Shown here: positions 1-8,649 of the stretch, piece after piece
How the letters are laid out: each line of letters begins with the position of its first letter
Numbering within the stretch: position 1 is the first letter of the stretch
DNA from: Cupriavidus pampae
GTDB taxonomy: Bacteria > Pseudomonadota > Gammaproteobacteria > Burkholderiales > Burkholderiaceae
NCBI RefSeq assembly: GCF_914271485.1
Contig: NZ_CAJZAG010000001.1
Location: 496,001 to 560,000, forward strand
Direction of reading: 5' to 3'
Length of the DNA stretch: 64,000 nt
The notes under the pieces: model-generated
The model's input: the letters and a program-made list of their open reading frames with translations, nothing else
Told to the model about the DNA's origin: nothing
Databases searched by the model: none
Made by a program: the position numbers and the translations under genes

Positions 1-1860
1 GACGCGCGCGACTTCGACGATGCCGTGTACTGCGAGCCGGTGAAGATCGGCCGCACCAAGGGCTGGCGCCTGATCGTGGCGATTGCGGACGTGTCGCACT
101 ACGTGCGGCCGGGCTCGCCACTCGATGCCGACGCGCTCGATCGCGCGACCTCGGTCTACTTTCCGCGCCGCGTGATTCCGATGCTGCCGGAGAAGCTGTC
201 GAACGGGCTGTGCTCGCTCAATCCGCAGGTGGACCGTTTGTGCATGGTCTGCGACGCGGTGATCACGAGCAAGGGCGAGGTAAAGGCTTATCAGTTCTAT
301 CCGGCGGTGATGCACTCGGCCGCGCGCCTGACCTACAACGAGGTCTGGTCGGTGCTGTCGAACACCAAGGGCCCCGAGGCCCACAAGCGCAGCGAGCTGG
401 TACCGCATCTGCAGAACCTGTACGAGCTGTTCCAGGTTCTGCTGAAGGCGCGCCGCGAGCGCGGTGCGATCGACTTCGATACCACCGAGACGTATATCGT
501 CTGCAATGCGCAGGGCAAGATCGAGCAGATCCTGCCGCGCACGCGCAACGACGCGCACCGCCTGATCGAGGAGTGCATGCTCACGGCCAACGTGTGCGCG
601 GCCGACTTCCTCGAGCGCTTCAAGCATCCGACGCTCTACCGCATCCACGCGGGCCCGGGCGAGGAGAAGCTGAAGAACCTGCGCGAGTTCCTGAAGACCG
701 CGGGCCTGTCGCTCGGTGGCGGCGACAAGCCGCAGGCGTCCGACTATGCCGAGGTCATGAACAAGATCAAGTCGCGCCCCGATGCGCCGATGCTGCAGAC
801 GATGCTGCTGCGTTCGATGCAGCAGGCCGTCTACAGCCCGGACAATATCGGCCACTTTGGCTTGGCCTACGAGGCCTACGCACACTTCACGAGCCCGATC
901 CGGCGCTATCCCGATCTGCTCGTGCATCGCGCGATCAAGGCGGTGCTCGCGCATACGAAGTACCTGCCGGCCTTTGCGCAGGGCACGGAGTTCAACACCG
1001 CGGTGTCGCCGAAAGCGCGCCGCATGCAGGCCAAGGATGCCGAGCAGCGTGCCGAGAACACGGCCGCGCGCGCGCGGCGCAACGAGGCCATCTGGGATGA
1101 ACTGGGGCTGCATTGCTCGGCCAACGAGCGCCGCGCCGATGAGGCCTCGCGCGACGTTGAAGCCTGGCTCAAGTGCTACTTCATGCGCGACAAGCTTGGC
1201 AGCGATTTCGCGGGCACGGTCAGCGCGGTCACATCGTTCGGTATCTTCGTGCAGCTCGACGAGCTGTATGTCGAGGGCCTGGTGCACGTGACCGAACTGG
1301 GCAGCGACTACTTCCAGTTCGACGAGGCGCGCAACGAATTGCGCGGCGAGCGTACCGGTATTCGCTATCGTCTGACGGACCGCGTGCGGGTGCAGGTGTC
1401 GCGCGTGGACCTCGATGCGCGCAAGATCGACTTCCGTCTGGTGCAGGAGCCGTCGGCCAAGTCCCTGCGGGCGCGCGTGACGAGCCCCGAGGCGCAACCG
1501 CGTGTGCCGGCCGCGCATGCGGTGCCGGCGCGGAAGAAGGGGCGCCAGCTCGCGGCGCTGCTGGGCGGCACGTCGAAGCCCGAGGAGTCGTTCGACGAGA
1601 CGCTCGATCGCGTGATCGAGGAACAGCCGGTGTTCGAGGCCGTGATCACGCCGATCAAGCCTCACCTCGGCAATGCCGGTCATGGTGGCCATGGCGGCCA
1701 CAACACGCGCCAGGCGCCCGGCGGCAAGCCGGCCAAGCGCGCGGCCAAGCCCAAGCCAGCCCATCTTGAAAAGCCGCACAAGCCCGCGAGCAAGACACGC
1801 GGCGCCAAGACGGCCGCCAAGGGTGCGGCGAAGGGCCCGCGTCCGGCACGCAAGCGTTAA
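1..1860 (+). CDS. rnr: Ribonuclease R, 3' part (5' end outside window)
   Basis: Processive 3'-to-5' exoribonuclease that degrades structured RNA. The reading frame is open from base 1, so the N-terminal cold-shock domains lie outside the window. The fragment starts inside the RNB catalytic domain with DARDFDDAV, the acidic metal-binding motif of the RNase II/R family. An S1 RNA-binding domain follows at about 1200-1450 (GTVSAVTSFGIFVQL). The last ~125 residues form a low-complexity Lys/Ala/Pro-rich basic tail with a short Gly-His run (about 1672-1700), as is common in RNase R. rlmB follows in the same direction, the usual rnr-rlmB pairing. Confidence 0.96.
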   Translation, partial: DARDFDDAVYCEPVKIGRTKGWRLIVAIADVSHYVRPGSPLDADALDRATSVYFPRRVIPMLPEKLSNGLCSLNPQVDRLCMVCDAVITSKGEVKAYQFYPAVMHSAARLTYNEVWSVLSNTKGPEAHKRSELVPHLQNLYELFQVLLKARRERGAIDFDTTETYIVCNAQGKIEQILPRTRNDAHRLIEECMLTANVCAADFLERFKHPTLYRIHAGPGEEKLKNLREFLKTAGLSLGGGDKPQASDYAEVMNKIKSRPDAPMLQTMLLRSMQQAVYSPDNIGHFGLAYEAYAHFTSPIRRYPDLLVHRAIKAVLAHTKYLPAFAQGTEFNTAVSPKARRMQAKDAEQRAENTAARARRNEAIWDELGLHCSANERRADEASRDVEAWLKCYFMRDKLGSDFAGTVSAVTSFGIFVQLDELYVEGLVHVTELGSDYFQFDEARNELRGERTGIRYRLTDRVRVQVSRVDLDARKIDFRLVQEPSAKSLRARVTSPEAQPRVPAAHAVPARKKGRQLAALLGGTSKPEESFDETLDRVIEEQPVFEAVITPIKPHLGNAGHGGHGGHNTRQAPGGKPAKRAAKPKPAHLEKPHKPASKTRGAKTAAKGAAKGPRPARKR

Positions 1861-1868
1861 TGTTTGCG

Positions 1869-1963
1869 CCCCTCTCCCTCTGGCGGAGGGAGAGCGGGTG
1901 AGGGCAGAGGCGCCACGTGCGTCTACGGCCTTCACCCGCATCCCAACCCTCTCTCCCAGGGTG
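1869..1963. repeat. REP-like hairpin pair between rnr and rlmB
   Basis: A C-rich/G-rich inverted repeat (stem 1872-1880 with 1886-1894, five-base loop) is followed by GCGGGTGAGGGC. About 25 nt later comes a degenerate copy in the opposite orientation (1931-1963, with CACCCGCATCCC and CCCTCTCTCCC). The same motif recurs at 23470-23581 and 56968-57018, always between genes. It resembles REP/BIME-type intergenic repeats. Confidence 0.7.
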
Positions 1964-2001
1964 CGGGGCCGTGGTTTTTCGTTGTTTCGCGGGATATCCA
2001 A

Positions 2002-2007
2002 TACAAT
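2002..2007 (+). promoter_or_regulatory. -10-like TACAAT immediately upstream of rlmB
   Basis: TACAAT ends 6 nt before the rlmB ATG, so initiation 6-8 nt downstream would give a leaderless or near-leaderless mRNA. No Shine-Dalgarno sequence is visible before this ATG. The -35 region is poor, so this is tentative. Confidence 0.35.
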
Positions 2008-2013
2008 CCCGCC

Positions 2014-2757
2014 ATGGCCAAGCAAAAACTCCTGATCGGCTTTCACGCCGTCACCGCACGCCTTCGTCAAGACGCGAAGGGTGTTTCCGATGTCTATATT
2101 GAAGCCTCGCGCCGTGACCGGCGTATGCAGGACTTCGTCAAACTCGCCGAGAGCCTCGGCGTGCGCCTCCATCCCGTCGATGCCGATCGCCTGCGTGGCA
2201 TGGCGGGCACCGACCGTCACCAGGGCGTGGTCGCGCGCGCGGAAGAGGTCTCGCTCGCGCTGAACCTCGACGAACTGCTCGACGGTATCGAAGGCACGCC
2301 GCTGCTGCTTATCCTCGATGGCGTGACCGACCCGCACAACCTCGGCGCGTGCCTGCGCGTGGCCGATGGCGCTGGCGCGCACGCAGTGATTGCACCCAAG
2401 GATCGCAGCGTGGGCCTCAATGCAACCGTGGCCAAGGTGGCCAGCGGCGCTGCCGAGACCGTGCCCTACATCACCGTGACCAACCTCGCGCGCACACTGC
2501 GCGAGCTGCAGGAGCGCGGCATCTGGGTGGTTGGCACGACCGACGATACCGAGAAGTCGCTGTACGACATCGACCTCAAGGGCCCGATGGCGATCGTGAT
2601 GGGCGCGGAAGGCGAGGGCATGCGCCGCCTGACGCGGGAGACCTGCGACGAGCTGGTCGGCATTCCGATGGCGGGTGGCGTGGAAAGCCTCAACGTGTCC
2701 GTCGCCAGCGGCGTGTGCCTGTACGAGGCGGTACGCCAGCGGCGGCTGCCGCGCTGA
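2014..2757 (+). CDS. rlmB: 23S rRNA (guanosine-2'-O-)-methyltransferase RlmB
   Basis: SpoU-family (SPOUT) methyltransferase, 247 residues, that in E. coli methylates the ribose of G2251 in 23S rRNA using SAM. An N-terminal L30e-like substrate-binding domain ([13 protein letters not shown]) is followed by the three SpoU motifs: [24 protein letters not shown] and [10 protein letters not shown], which form the knotted SAM site. The ATG at 2014 gives a normal length and matches the family N terminus; an upstream in-frame extension would read through the repeat region. The next gene starts 5 nt after the stop, suggesting co-transcription. Confidence 0.95.
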   Translation: MAKQKLLIGFHAVTARLRQDAKGVSDVYIEASRRDRRMQDFVKLAESLGVRLHPVDADRLRGMAGTDRHQGVVARAEEVSLALNLDELLDGIEGTPLLLILDGVTDPHNLGACLRVADGAGAHAVIAPKDRSVGLNATVAKVASGAAETVPYITVTNLARTLRELQERGIWVVGTTDDTEKSLYDIDLKGPMAIVMGAEGEGMRRLTRETCDELVGIPMAGGVESLNVSVASGVCLYEAVRQRRLPR

Positions 2758-2762
2758 GCGTC

Positions 2763-3518
2763 ATGGATGATCCAGCGCTCGGGCACCCGCTCGACCCTGC
2801 AGTCGACCGGGCTCGCGCGCTGATCGATGCGGCGCGGCAGATCTTCGTGCTGACCGGCGCGGGGATTTCCGCCGAGTCTGGCGTGCCGACGTTTCGCGAT
2901 GCGCTGACCGGACTGTGGGCGCGCTTCGATCCCGAAGAGCTCGCCACGGAGTCCGCGTATCGGCGCCAGCCCACGCTGGTGTGGCAGTGGTATGAGCATC
3001 GGCGCGCGCTGGTCGCGGCGACGCAACCGAACCCGGCGCATCACGCGCTGGTGCAGCTTGCCGCGCGCAAGCCAGTGACGCTGGTCACACAGAACGTGGA
3101 TGGATTGCACCAGCGGGCCGGCAGCGAGCATGTGGTGGAGCTGCACGGCAACCTGTTCGCAAGCAAGTGGCTCGATGGCTGCGGCCGCTGCGATACGGTT
3201 GATCCGGTCCCCGGTGAGCCGCCACATTGCGCGCTATGTGGCGCGATGATGCGGCCCGGCGTGGTGTGGTTTGGCGAGGATCTGCCGCGTGTGGCGCGTT
3301 ATCGCGCCGAATACGCGGCCGAGCACTGCGATCTGTGCCTGGTGGTCGGCACGTCGGGGATGGTCTATCCGGCGGCCGCATTGCCGGGCGTCGCGAAGGA
3401 CCACGGCGCGCAGGTGATCGTGGTCAATCCGCAGCCTTCGGTGCTCGACCAGACCGCGGATATCGTCCTCGCGGGCGCGGCAGGGGAGATTCTGCCGCGG
3501 TTGTGGCCACAGGCGTAG
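2763..3518 (+). CDS. Sir2-family NAD-dependent protein deacylase
   Basis: Class III (sirtuin) protein lysine deacylase, 251 residues, CobB-like. NAD-binding residues are clear: GAGISAESGVPTFRD near residues 34-48 and TQNVDGLHQRAG. The catalytic His lies in VVELHGNLF. A CxxC...CxxC zinc site (CGRCDTVDP and HCALCG) and NAD-adenosine motifs (GTSGMVYPAA, VNPQPS) follow. Starting 5 nt after rlmB, it is probably the second gene of that transcript. The exact acyl preference cannot be read from sequence. Its 3' end converges on tal with a 16-nt gap. Confidence 0.92.
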   Translation: MDDPALGHPLDPAVDRARALIDAARQIFVLTGAGISAESGVPTFRDALTGLWARFDPEELATESAYRRQPTLVWQWYEHRRALVAATQPNPAHHALVQLAARKPVTLVTQNVDGLHQRAGSEHVVELHGNLFASKWLDGCGRCDTVDPVPGEPPHCALCGAMMRPGVVWFGEDLPRVARYRAEYAAEHCDLCLVVGTSGMVYPAAALPGVAKDHGAQVIVVNPQPSVLDQTADIVLAGAAGEILPRLWPQA

Positions 3519-3534
3519 CCACAAGCCCCAAGCG

Positions 3535-4491
3535 TTACTGGCGCGTCAGTTCGCCAATCAAGGCTTCCAGCTTCACCGCATCGGCCGCGAACAGCCGGAT
3601 CCCTTCGGCGAGCTTTTCGGTGGCCATCGCATCTTCATTGAGTTGCCAGCGGAACGCGGCCTCGTCTGCCGCGATGCGGGCGATATTGGCCCCATGCGCG
3701 TGGTCGAGCGACAGCTTGCGTTCGAGCGTCACGCCCTCCACGTTGAGCTGCTCGAGCAGTTCGGGGCTGATGGTCAGCAGATCGCAGCCCGCGAGCGCAA
3801 TGATCTGACCGGTGCCGCGGAAGCTCGCGCCCATCACCTCGGTCTCGTGGCCGAATTTCTTGTAGTACTCGTAGATTTGACGCACCGAGCGCACGCCGGG
3901 ATCGTTGTCGCCGGCATTGGCCGCGGCATCCCACTTGTCGCCTGCCTGCTTCTTGTACCAGTCGAGAATGCGGCCGACGAACGGCGAGATCAGTTGGGCG
4001 CCGGCTTCCGCGCAGGCCACGGCCTGCACCAGCGAGAACAGCAGCGTCATGTTGCAGCGAATGCCGTCGCGTTGCAGCACTTCCGCCGCGCGAATGCCTT
4101 CCCACGTCGACGCGATCTTGATGAGCACGCGTTCGCGCGCGATGCCGCGCTGCTCGTACAACGCGATCAGGTGGCGCGCCTTGTCGACGGTGGCGGCGGT
4201 GTCGAACGACAACCGCGCATCGACTTCGGTGGACACGCGGCCCGGCACGATCGCGAGGATCTCGAGGCCGAACGCGATCAGCAGCTGGTCCATCACGGCG
4301 TCCTTGCCCGCGCCACCGTGGTCGCGCACCGCGGCTTCGAGCAGCGGACGATATTCGGGCTTCTGCACGGCCTTGAGGATCAGCGACGGATTCGTCGTGG
4401 CGTCCTGCGGCTTGTACTGCTTCATCAGCTGGAAGTCGCCGGTGTCGGCCACCACCGTCGTGAACTGCCTCAGTTGTTCGAGCTGGGTCAT
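3535..4491 (-). CDS. tal: Transaldolase
   Basis: Transfers a dihydroxyacetone unit between sedoheptulose-7-phosphate and glyceraldehyde-3-phosphate in the non-oxidative pentose phosphate pathway. At 318 residues it is a TalB-type enzyme. The Schiff-base lysine is in [13 protein letters not shown], and the family motifs [19 protein letters not shown] and [10 protein letters not shown] are present. It is divergent from rpiA, another pentose phosphate gene, across a 156-nt gap (4492-4647) that must carry both promoters. Confidence 0.97.
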   Translation of the reverse strand: MTQLEQLRQFTTVVADTGDFQLMKQYKPQDATTNPSLILKAVQKPEYRPLLEAAVRDHGGAGKDAVMDQLLIAFGLEILAIVPGRVSTEVDARLSFDTAATVDKARHLIALYEQRGIARERVLIKIASTWEGIRAAEVLQRDGIRCNMTLLFSLVQAVACAEAGAQLISPFVGRILDWYKKQAGDKWDAAANAGDNDPGVRSVRQIYEYYKKFGHETEVMGASFRGTGQIIALAGCDLLTISPELLEQLNVEGVTLERKLSLDHAHGANIARIAADEAAFRWQLNEDAMATEKLAEGIRLFAADAVKLEALIGELTRQ

Positions 4492-4647
4492 GATCGTGCG
4501 CGCGCGGTTGCGTGTTGAAGTTGCGGGTGAGGGATCGGGGCATTGTACCGTCGCGTGGTATCTGCCTGACAGAGGGGAATGTCCGACAGACGCGTAGCCT
4601 CGATCCGCTACACTACGCGTTTTCCCTCAAAGCAACTGGCTGTTGTC

Positions 4648-5334
4648 ATGACTCAGGACGAACTCAAGGCGCTGGTGGCGCAGGCCGCCGCGGATTATGT
4701 GAAGCAGGAAGTGCCCGAGGGCGCGATTCTCGGCGTGGGCACCGGTTCCACCGCCAATCTGTTCATCGATGCCGTGGCCACGTTCAAGGAGCGCTTTGCG
4801 GGCGCTGTGTCGAGCTCCGAGGCTTCCACTCGCCGCCTGCAGCAGCATGGCTTCGAGGTGCTGGACCTCAACGAAGTCGATGAAATTCCCGTGTACGTCG
4901 ATGGCGCCGACGAGATCGATGCCAGCGGCGCGATGATCAAGGGCGGCGGCGGCGCGCTCACGCGCGAGAAGATCGTGGCCTCGGTGGCGGCGCGCTTCGT
5001 CTGCATCGCCGACGGCAGCAAGCTCGTGGACGCGATGGGCAAGTTTCCGCTGCCGGTCGAGGTGATTCCGATGGCACGCGCGGCCGTGGCCCGCAAGCTG
5101 GCCGCGCTCGGCGGCCAGCCGCGCCTGCGCATGACGAAGGAGGGTGGGATCTACAAGACCGACAACGGTAATGTGATCCTCGATGTCACCGGCCTGACGA
5201 TCACCGAGCCCAAGGCGCTGGAGCAGCAGATCAACCAGCTCCCGGGCGTGGTGACGGTCGGCCTGTTCGCGTTGCGTGGGGCCGATGTGCTGCTGCTCGG
5301 CACCTCGGACGGCGTGCAGCGGACCGATTACTGA
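4648..5334 (+). CDS. rpiA: Ribose-5-phosphate isomerase A
   Basis: Interconverts ribose-5-phosphate and ribulose-5-phosphate. The 228-residue protein carries the RpiA phosphate-binding loop [11 protein letters not shown], the active-site segment DGADEID and the [12 protein letters not shown] motif. The ATG at 4648 was chosen because family members begin with MTQDELK-like sequence; the longer frame upstream has no family similarity. The last 7 bases overlap the end of the convergent gene on the other strand. Confidence 0.97.
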   Translation: MTQDELKALVAQAAADYVKQEVPEGAILGVGTGSTANLFIDAVATFKERFAGAVSSSEASTRRLQQHGFEVLDLNEVDEIPVYVDGADEIDASGAMIKGGGGALTREKIVASVAARFVCIADGSKLVDAMGKFPLPVEVIPMARAAVARKLAALGGQPRLRMTKEGGIYKTDNGNVILDVTGLTITEPKALEQQINQLPGVVTVGLFALRGADVLLLGTSDGVQRTDY

Positions 5335-6623
5335 TCCGCGCGTGGCGTAGACGTCTTTTTGCCTGGACGTTTCACGCTACGTGGCACGACCGTGCGTTGT
5401 CGATGGCAGATGCCCATCTGATCGAGCGATGACACTGGTGCGGTCGACTGCAACGCATAGGCCATCGTGCTGGCGTCCAGCGGCAGGAATGCCTGATGGC
5501 GCTGCGGCGTCCAGCGCACCCAGCTGAGACCCTTTATCGCGTTGGCCGCCCCACGCGCCGCCACACCTCCCGATCCGGTCGCGGTGGGTGCCGACGCAAC
5601 GGTTTGCCACGCCTGCACGGGACGGTTCATGTCCCGGTTGCGGACGGAAGGCCCGGTCATATCCAGCGTTTCCGTCTGCAGCGTGCCGCGGTAGGCATGG
5701 CTGCCGGTCTGCGGGTCGGGTCGCATGGCCGGATGCTGGCAGCGCCAGCGGCCATAGGGCAGCGTCGACGCCACAGACTCGCCCGTGCGCATGACGATGC
5801 TGCCGATACCGGCTCCGGGTACCTCGCGCGCGGTGTTTGCCACATAGAGCGTCAGATCCTGCGTGGCATCACCGGTTTTGCCCGAGACGTACATCCTGCC
5901 ACCCGGCTTGCCATCGGTGATCACCGCAAACGCGCCGGGCCAGCGCGTCTGGTCGGCGGGTTCGAGCTTCTGCACGAACGCGCCGCTGCCGGCGGCCGGT
6001 GCCAGGCAACCGTCATCGTTGCATGGCCACATCGCGCCCGAACGTTCAATGCGGAACTGGCCGGTGTCGAGCCCGAGTTTTGTGTTGCCCGCCGCGCGTG
6101 ACGGCGTGCCGGCTTCCTGATGCCGCACGAACGTGTAGATGCCGGCGATCGACGCCAGCGCTGGCAAATCCTGCGCCGCGGTGGCATGCAAGATGCCGGC
6201 GAGCCGCGCGGTGCGCGCGGGCAATGCGAGATTCGGCAGCCCCGAGATGCCGCCGCTCAGCCGGTCGTCGTTGCGGGTGAAGCGCAGGGCGGCGCCGCGC
6301 AGGCGGCCAACCACTGCCTCGGACGGCGGATCGCTGGCGTCCGCCGCGAACTGACGGACCGTCGATTCCCCATACCGGGTGGTGTAGTTGCCGACGATCG
6401 TACCCTGGAGGCCAAACGGCGAGTCCTCGAAACGTACCTGCACCTGGCCGGCGTTCGGCGCATCCACCGTGACCGCCACGGTGCCGCCGAATGACAGCGG
6501 GCCGCGATAGGTGATTGGGGTGGTTGGGGTGGCTGGCGCCTGCTCGATGGCCTGCGCCAGACTCACACTCGTGGTAGCCACGATGGACAGCACGCCTACG
6601 ACCAGATTTCGCACTAACGTCAT
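5328..6623 (-). CDS. Unrecognised secreted protein, FNR-type box upstream
   Basis: A 431-residue protein that I cannot assign to a family. The ATG at 6623 has a strong ribosome binding site (AGGAAGGAG, 8 nt spacing); a GTG three codons upstream is less likely. Residues 1-27 look like a Sec signal peptide ([15 protein letters not shown], then TTSVSLAQA), predicting export to the periplasm. The mature part is rich in Gly, Thr, Ala and Pro and has four cysteines ([22 protein letters not shown]). No transmembrane segment, heme motif or catalytic motif is evident. The C-terminal ~15 residues are basic. A perfect FNR-type palindrome lies 60 nt upstream (6683-6696). The gene overlaps the convergent rpiA by 7 bases. 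Confidence 0.8.
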   Translation of the reverse strand: MTLVRNLVVGVLSIVATTSVSLAQAIEQAPATPTTPITYRGPLSFGGTVAVTVDAPNAGQVQVRFEDSPFGLQGTIVGNYTTRYGESTVRQFAADASDPPSEAVVGRLRGAALRFTRNDDRLSGGISGLPNLALPARTARLAGILHATAAQDLPALASIAGIYTFVRHQEAGTPSRAAGNTKLGLDTGQFRIERSGAMWPCNDDGCLAPAAGSGAFVQKLEPADQTRWPGAFAVITDGKPGGRMYVSGKTGDATQDLTLYVANTAREVPGAGIGSIVMRTGESVASTLPYGRWRCQHPAMRPDPQTGSHAYRGTLQTETLDMTGPSVRNRDMNRPVQAWQTVASAPTATGSGGVAARGAANAIKGLSWVRWTPQRHQAFLPLDASTMAYALQSTAPVSSLDQMGICHRQRTVVPRSVKRPGKKTSTPRADQ

Positions 6624-6682
6624 GTTTCGCACTCCTTCCTGTTGAAAGAGCGCAAGGGTGCGATCGTCAGACGATTCCGAGT

Positions 6683-6696
6683 TTGATGTTTATCAA
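6683..6696. promoter_or_regulatory. FNR/Anr-type box upstream of the unknown secreted protein
   Basis: TTGATGTTTATCAA matches the FNR consensus TTGAT-N4-ATCAA in all ten defined positions. It lies upstream of the leftward gene starting at 6623. The sequence 22 nt downstream on the minus strand (CACCCT) is a poor -10, unlike at ccoI and ccoN, so the mode of action (class II activation, distal activation or repression) is uncertain. Confidence 0.6.
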
Positions 6697-6775
6697 GATG
6701 TGCAAAGGCGCGGCGCGCAGCCTGCTTACTTTCGGAAAAGGATGAGTACTGGCCGCGCGTGGCATGGTGTTATGG

Positions 6776-6803
6776 CCAAAAAAAAGGTGCCCGCAGGCAC
6801 CTC
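6776..6803 (-). terminator. Rho-independent terminator of yggX
   Basis: A 7-bp stem AGGTGCC/GGCACCT with a four-base loop (6785-6802) is followed, on the minus strand, by a run of seven T. It ends transcripts reading leftward from argA-yggX. A shorter T-run on the other side could also make it work rightward. Confidence 0.85.
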
Positions 6804-6819
6804 TTTTTATACGGCACAA

Positions 6820-7095
6820 TCAGGCCGAGGGCGGCGGCACGTAGCCGGCGGCCTGGTCGGCGCCGTCGCCGAAGAAATACTTCTCGGTCTGCTTGAGCAG
6901 GTACTGACGCGCGCGCGTGTCTGCCATGTTCAGGCGGTTCTCGTTGATCAGCATGGTCTGGTGCTTGAGCCAGCCAGCCCATGCTTCCTTCGATACGCCT
7001 TGCCAGATCCTCTTGCCGAGTTCGCCCGGCAGCGGCGGGAAGTCGAGGCCTTCGGCTTCCTTGTTCAGCTTGATGCATTGGACCATGCGGGCCAT
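6820..7095 (-). CDS. yggX: YggX-type Fe(2+)-trafficking / oxidative damage protection protein
   Basis: Small cytosolic protein of 91 residues in the UPF0269/YggX family, linked in enterobacteria to protecting Fe-S enzymes from oxidative damage. The start [19 protein letters not shown] with its conserved Cys7 and the [20 protein letters not shown] and [10 protein letters not shown] segments are all family-typical. An AGGAG ribosome binding site precedes the ATG. It lies 82 nt downstream of argA in the same direction and ahead of a clear terminator. A TACAAT hexamer in the gap (about 7131-7138, minus strand) may give it its own promoter. Confidence 0.95.
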   Translation of the reverse strand: MARMVQCIKLNKEAEGLDFPPLPGELGKRIWQGVSKEAWAGWLKHQTMLINENRLNMADTRARQYLLKQTEKYFFGDGADQAAGYVPPPSA

Positions 7096-7177
7096 TTCGA
7101 ACTCCTGTTTTCGTGGGCGCTAATGTGGGCGCTATTGTAGCCAAGGCTGGTGATGACCGGCTTTGTCCCTGTGCGCC

Positions 7178-8626
7178 TTACAGTTTCTTCATCAGAACCA
7201 TCGACTTGCGCTGCCAGTTGTAGAGCTTGCGCTTGTCTTCGGGCAGGTCGTCCACGGTGGCGTGCACGAACCCGCGTTTGAGGAACCAGTGTTCGGTTCG
7301 CGTGGTAAGCACGAACAGGCGCTCGAGGCCCAGCGCGCGGGCGCGGCGCTCTATGCGCTTGAGCAGGCGCTCGCCATCGCCGGTGCCCTGAGCTTCCGAG
7401 GACACTGTCAGGCACGCCATCTCGCCCATGTTCTCGCGCGGGAATTCGTACAGCGCAGCGCAGCCGAACAGCACGCCATCGTGCTCGATGACCGAGAAGT
7501 TGCCGATATCGCGCTCGATCAGATGGCGGCCGCGCGGCACCAGCGTGCCGTCCGCTTCGAGCGGCGCAATCAGTTGCAGGATGCCGCCCACGTCATCGAG
7601 CGTCGCTTCACGCAGGCTCTCGAGGTCGGAGTCGGAGATCATCGTGCCCACGCCGTCGTGCAGGAACAGTTCGAGCAGTACGGAGCCGTCCTGCGCGAAC
7701 GGAATCAAATGCGCGCGTGGCACGCCGCCCTTGAGTGCCTTGACCAGATGCTGGAGGTAATAGGCGACGTCGGGCGGCAGATGGTTGTTCTGCAGCCGCT
7801 CCACGGCGGTGCGCAGCGACAGCTCGGGGATCAGCTTGCCAACCGGGTCGGGCACGCCGGGCACTTCGGTGATAAAGATCAGCTTGTCGGCACGCAGCGC
7901 GCTGGCGGTGGCGCTGGCCACGTCTTCCATCGACAGGTTGAAGGCCTGGCCGGTGGGGGAGAACCCGAGCGGCGACAGCAGTACCACCTTGCCGTGTGAC
8001 AGCGACATGCGCATGGACTCGCCGTCCATCTTGCGCACGAGGCCCGTGTGCTGGTAATCGACGCCGTTGACGATGCCGACCGGGCGCGCGGTGATGAAGT
8101 TGCCCGAGATCACGGACAACTGCGCGCCGGCCATCGGCGTGTTGGGCAGGCCCTGGCTGAACGCGGCCTCGATATCGAGGCGCAGTTCGCCGGCGGCTTC
8201 CTTCGCGCATTCGAGCGCGGCGTTGTCGGTGATGCGCACGCCGTCGGCGTAGCGCGACTCCACGTGGCGCAGCGCGAGCTGCTCCTCTACCTGCGGACGC
8301 GAGCCGAACACGAGCACGATCTGCATGCCCATGGCGTGCAGCAGCGCCACGTCGTTGACGAGCGCGTTGAGCACGCCGGCCTTGACCAGTTCGCCGCTGA
8401 AGGCGATGACGAAGGTCTTGCCGCGGAACGAATGGATATACGGCGCGACGGCTCGGAGCCAGTCGACAAATTGCTGGCGATCGGGGCCGGAGGCATCGGT
8501 GTCGGCGCTGGCGGCCGAAGACGGAATCGGCGTGGCTGGCGCGGAGACAGGCGAAAGGGCGGGGGACAGGGTGGGCGCGGCGGGGGGCTCCGCAGGCTCT
8601 GGAGATGTGTCGGTTCGTGCGTTCAT
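7178..8626 (-). CDS. argA: N-acetylglutamate synthase (amino-acid N-acetyltransferase)
   Basis: First step of arginine synthesis: acetyl-CoA plus glutamate gives N-acetylglutamate. The 482-residue protein has a ~45-residue Pro/Ala/Ser-rich N-terminal stretch, an amino-acid-kinase-like domain (KTFVIAFSGELVKAG, GMQIVLVFGSRPQVEEQL) that normally binds the arginine inhibitor, and a C-terminal GNAT domain with the acetyl-CoA motif EAQGTGDGERLLKRIERRA. The ATG at 8626 was preferred to the in-frame start 33 nt further upstream, which would run into the hrpA promoter. The start lies 23 nt from the divergent hrpA start, with a shared palindromic -10 between them and no visible ribosome binding site. 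Confidence 0.94.
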   Translation of the reverse strand: MNARTDTSPEPAEPPAAPTLSPALSPVSAPATPIPSSAASADTDASGPDRQQFVDWLRAVAPYIHSFRGKTFVIAFSGELVKAGVLNALVNDVALLHAMGMQIVLVFGSRPQVEEQLALRHVESRYADGVRITDNAALECAKEAAGELRLDIEAAFSQGLPNTPMAGAQLSVISGNFITARPVGIVNGVDYQHTGLVRKMDGESMRMSLSHGKVVLLSPLGFSPTGQAFNLSMEDVASATASALRADKLIFITEVPGVPDPVGKLIPELSLRTAVERLQNNHLPPDVAYYLQHLVKALKGGVPRAHLIPFAQDGSVLLELFLHDGVGTMISDSDLESLREATLDDVGGILQLIAPLEADGTLVPRGRHLIERDIGNFSVIEHDGVLFGCAALYEFPRENMGEMACLTVSSEAQGTGDGERLLKRIERRARALGLERLFVLTTRTEHWFLKRGFVHATVDDLPEDKRKLYNWQRKSMVLMKKL

Positions 8627-8649
8627 GCGCCGGATTATAATCCCGGCCA
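8627..8649. promoter_or_regulatory. Palindromic bidirectional -10 between argA and hrpA
   Basis: The 23-nt gap contains the perfect palindrome GGATTATAATCC (8632-8643), which reads TATAAT on both strands (8636-8641 on plus; 8639-8634 on minus). The hexamer ends 8 nt before the hrpA ATG and 7 nt before the argA ATG, so both transcripts would begin at or within 1-2 nt of their start codons. No Shine-Dalgarno sequence fits either gene. The -35 regions would lie inside the opposite coding sequence and match the consensus poorly. Confidence 0.6.
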
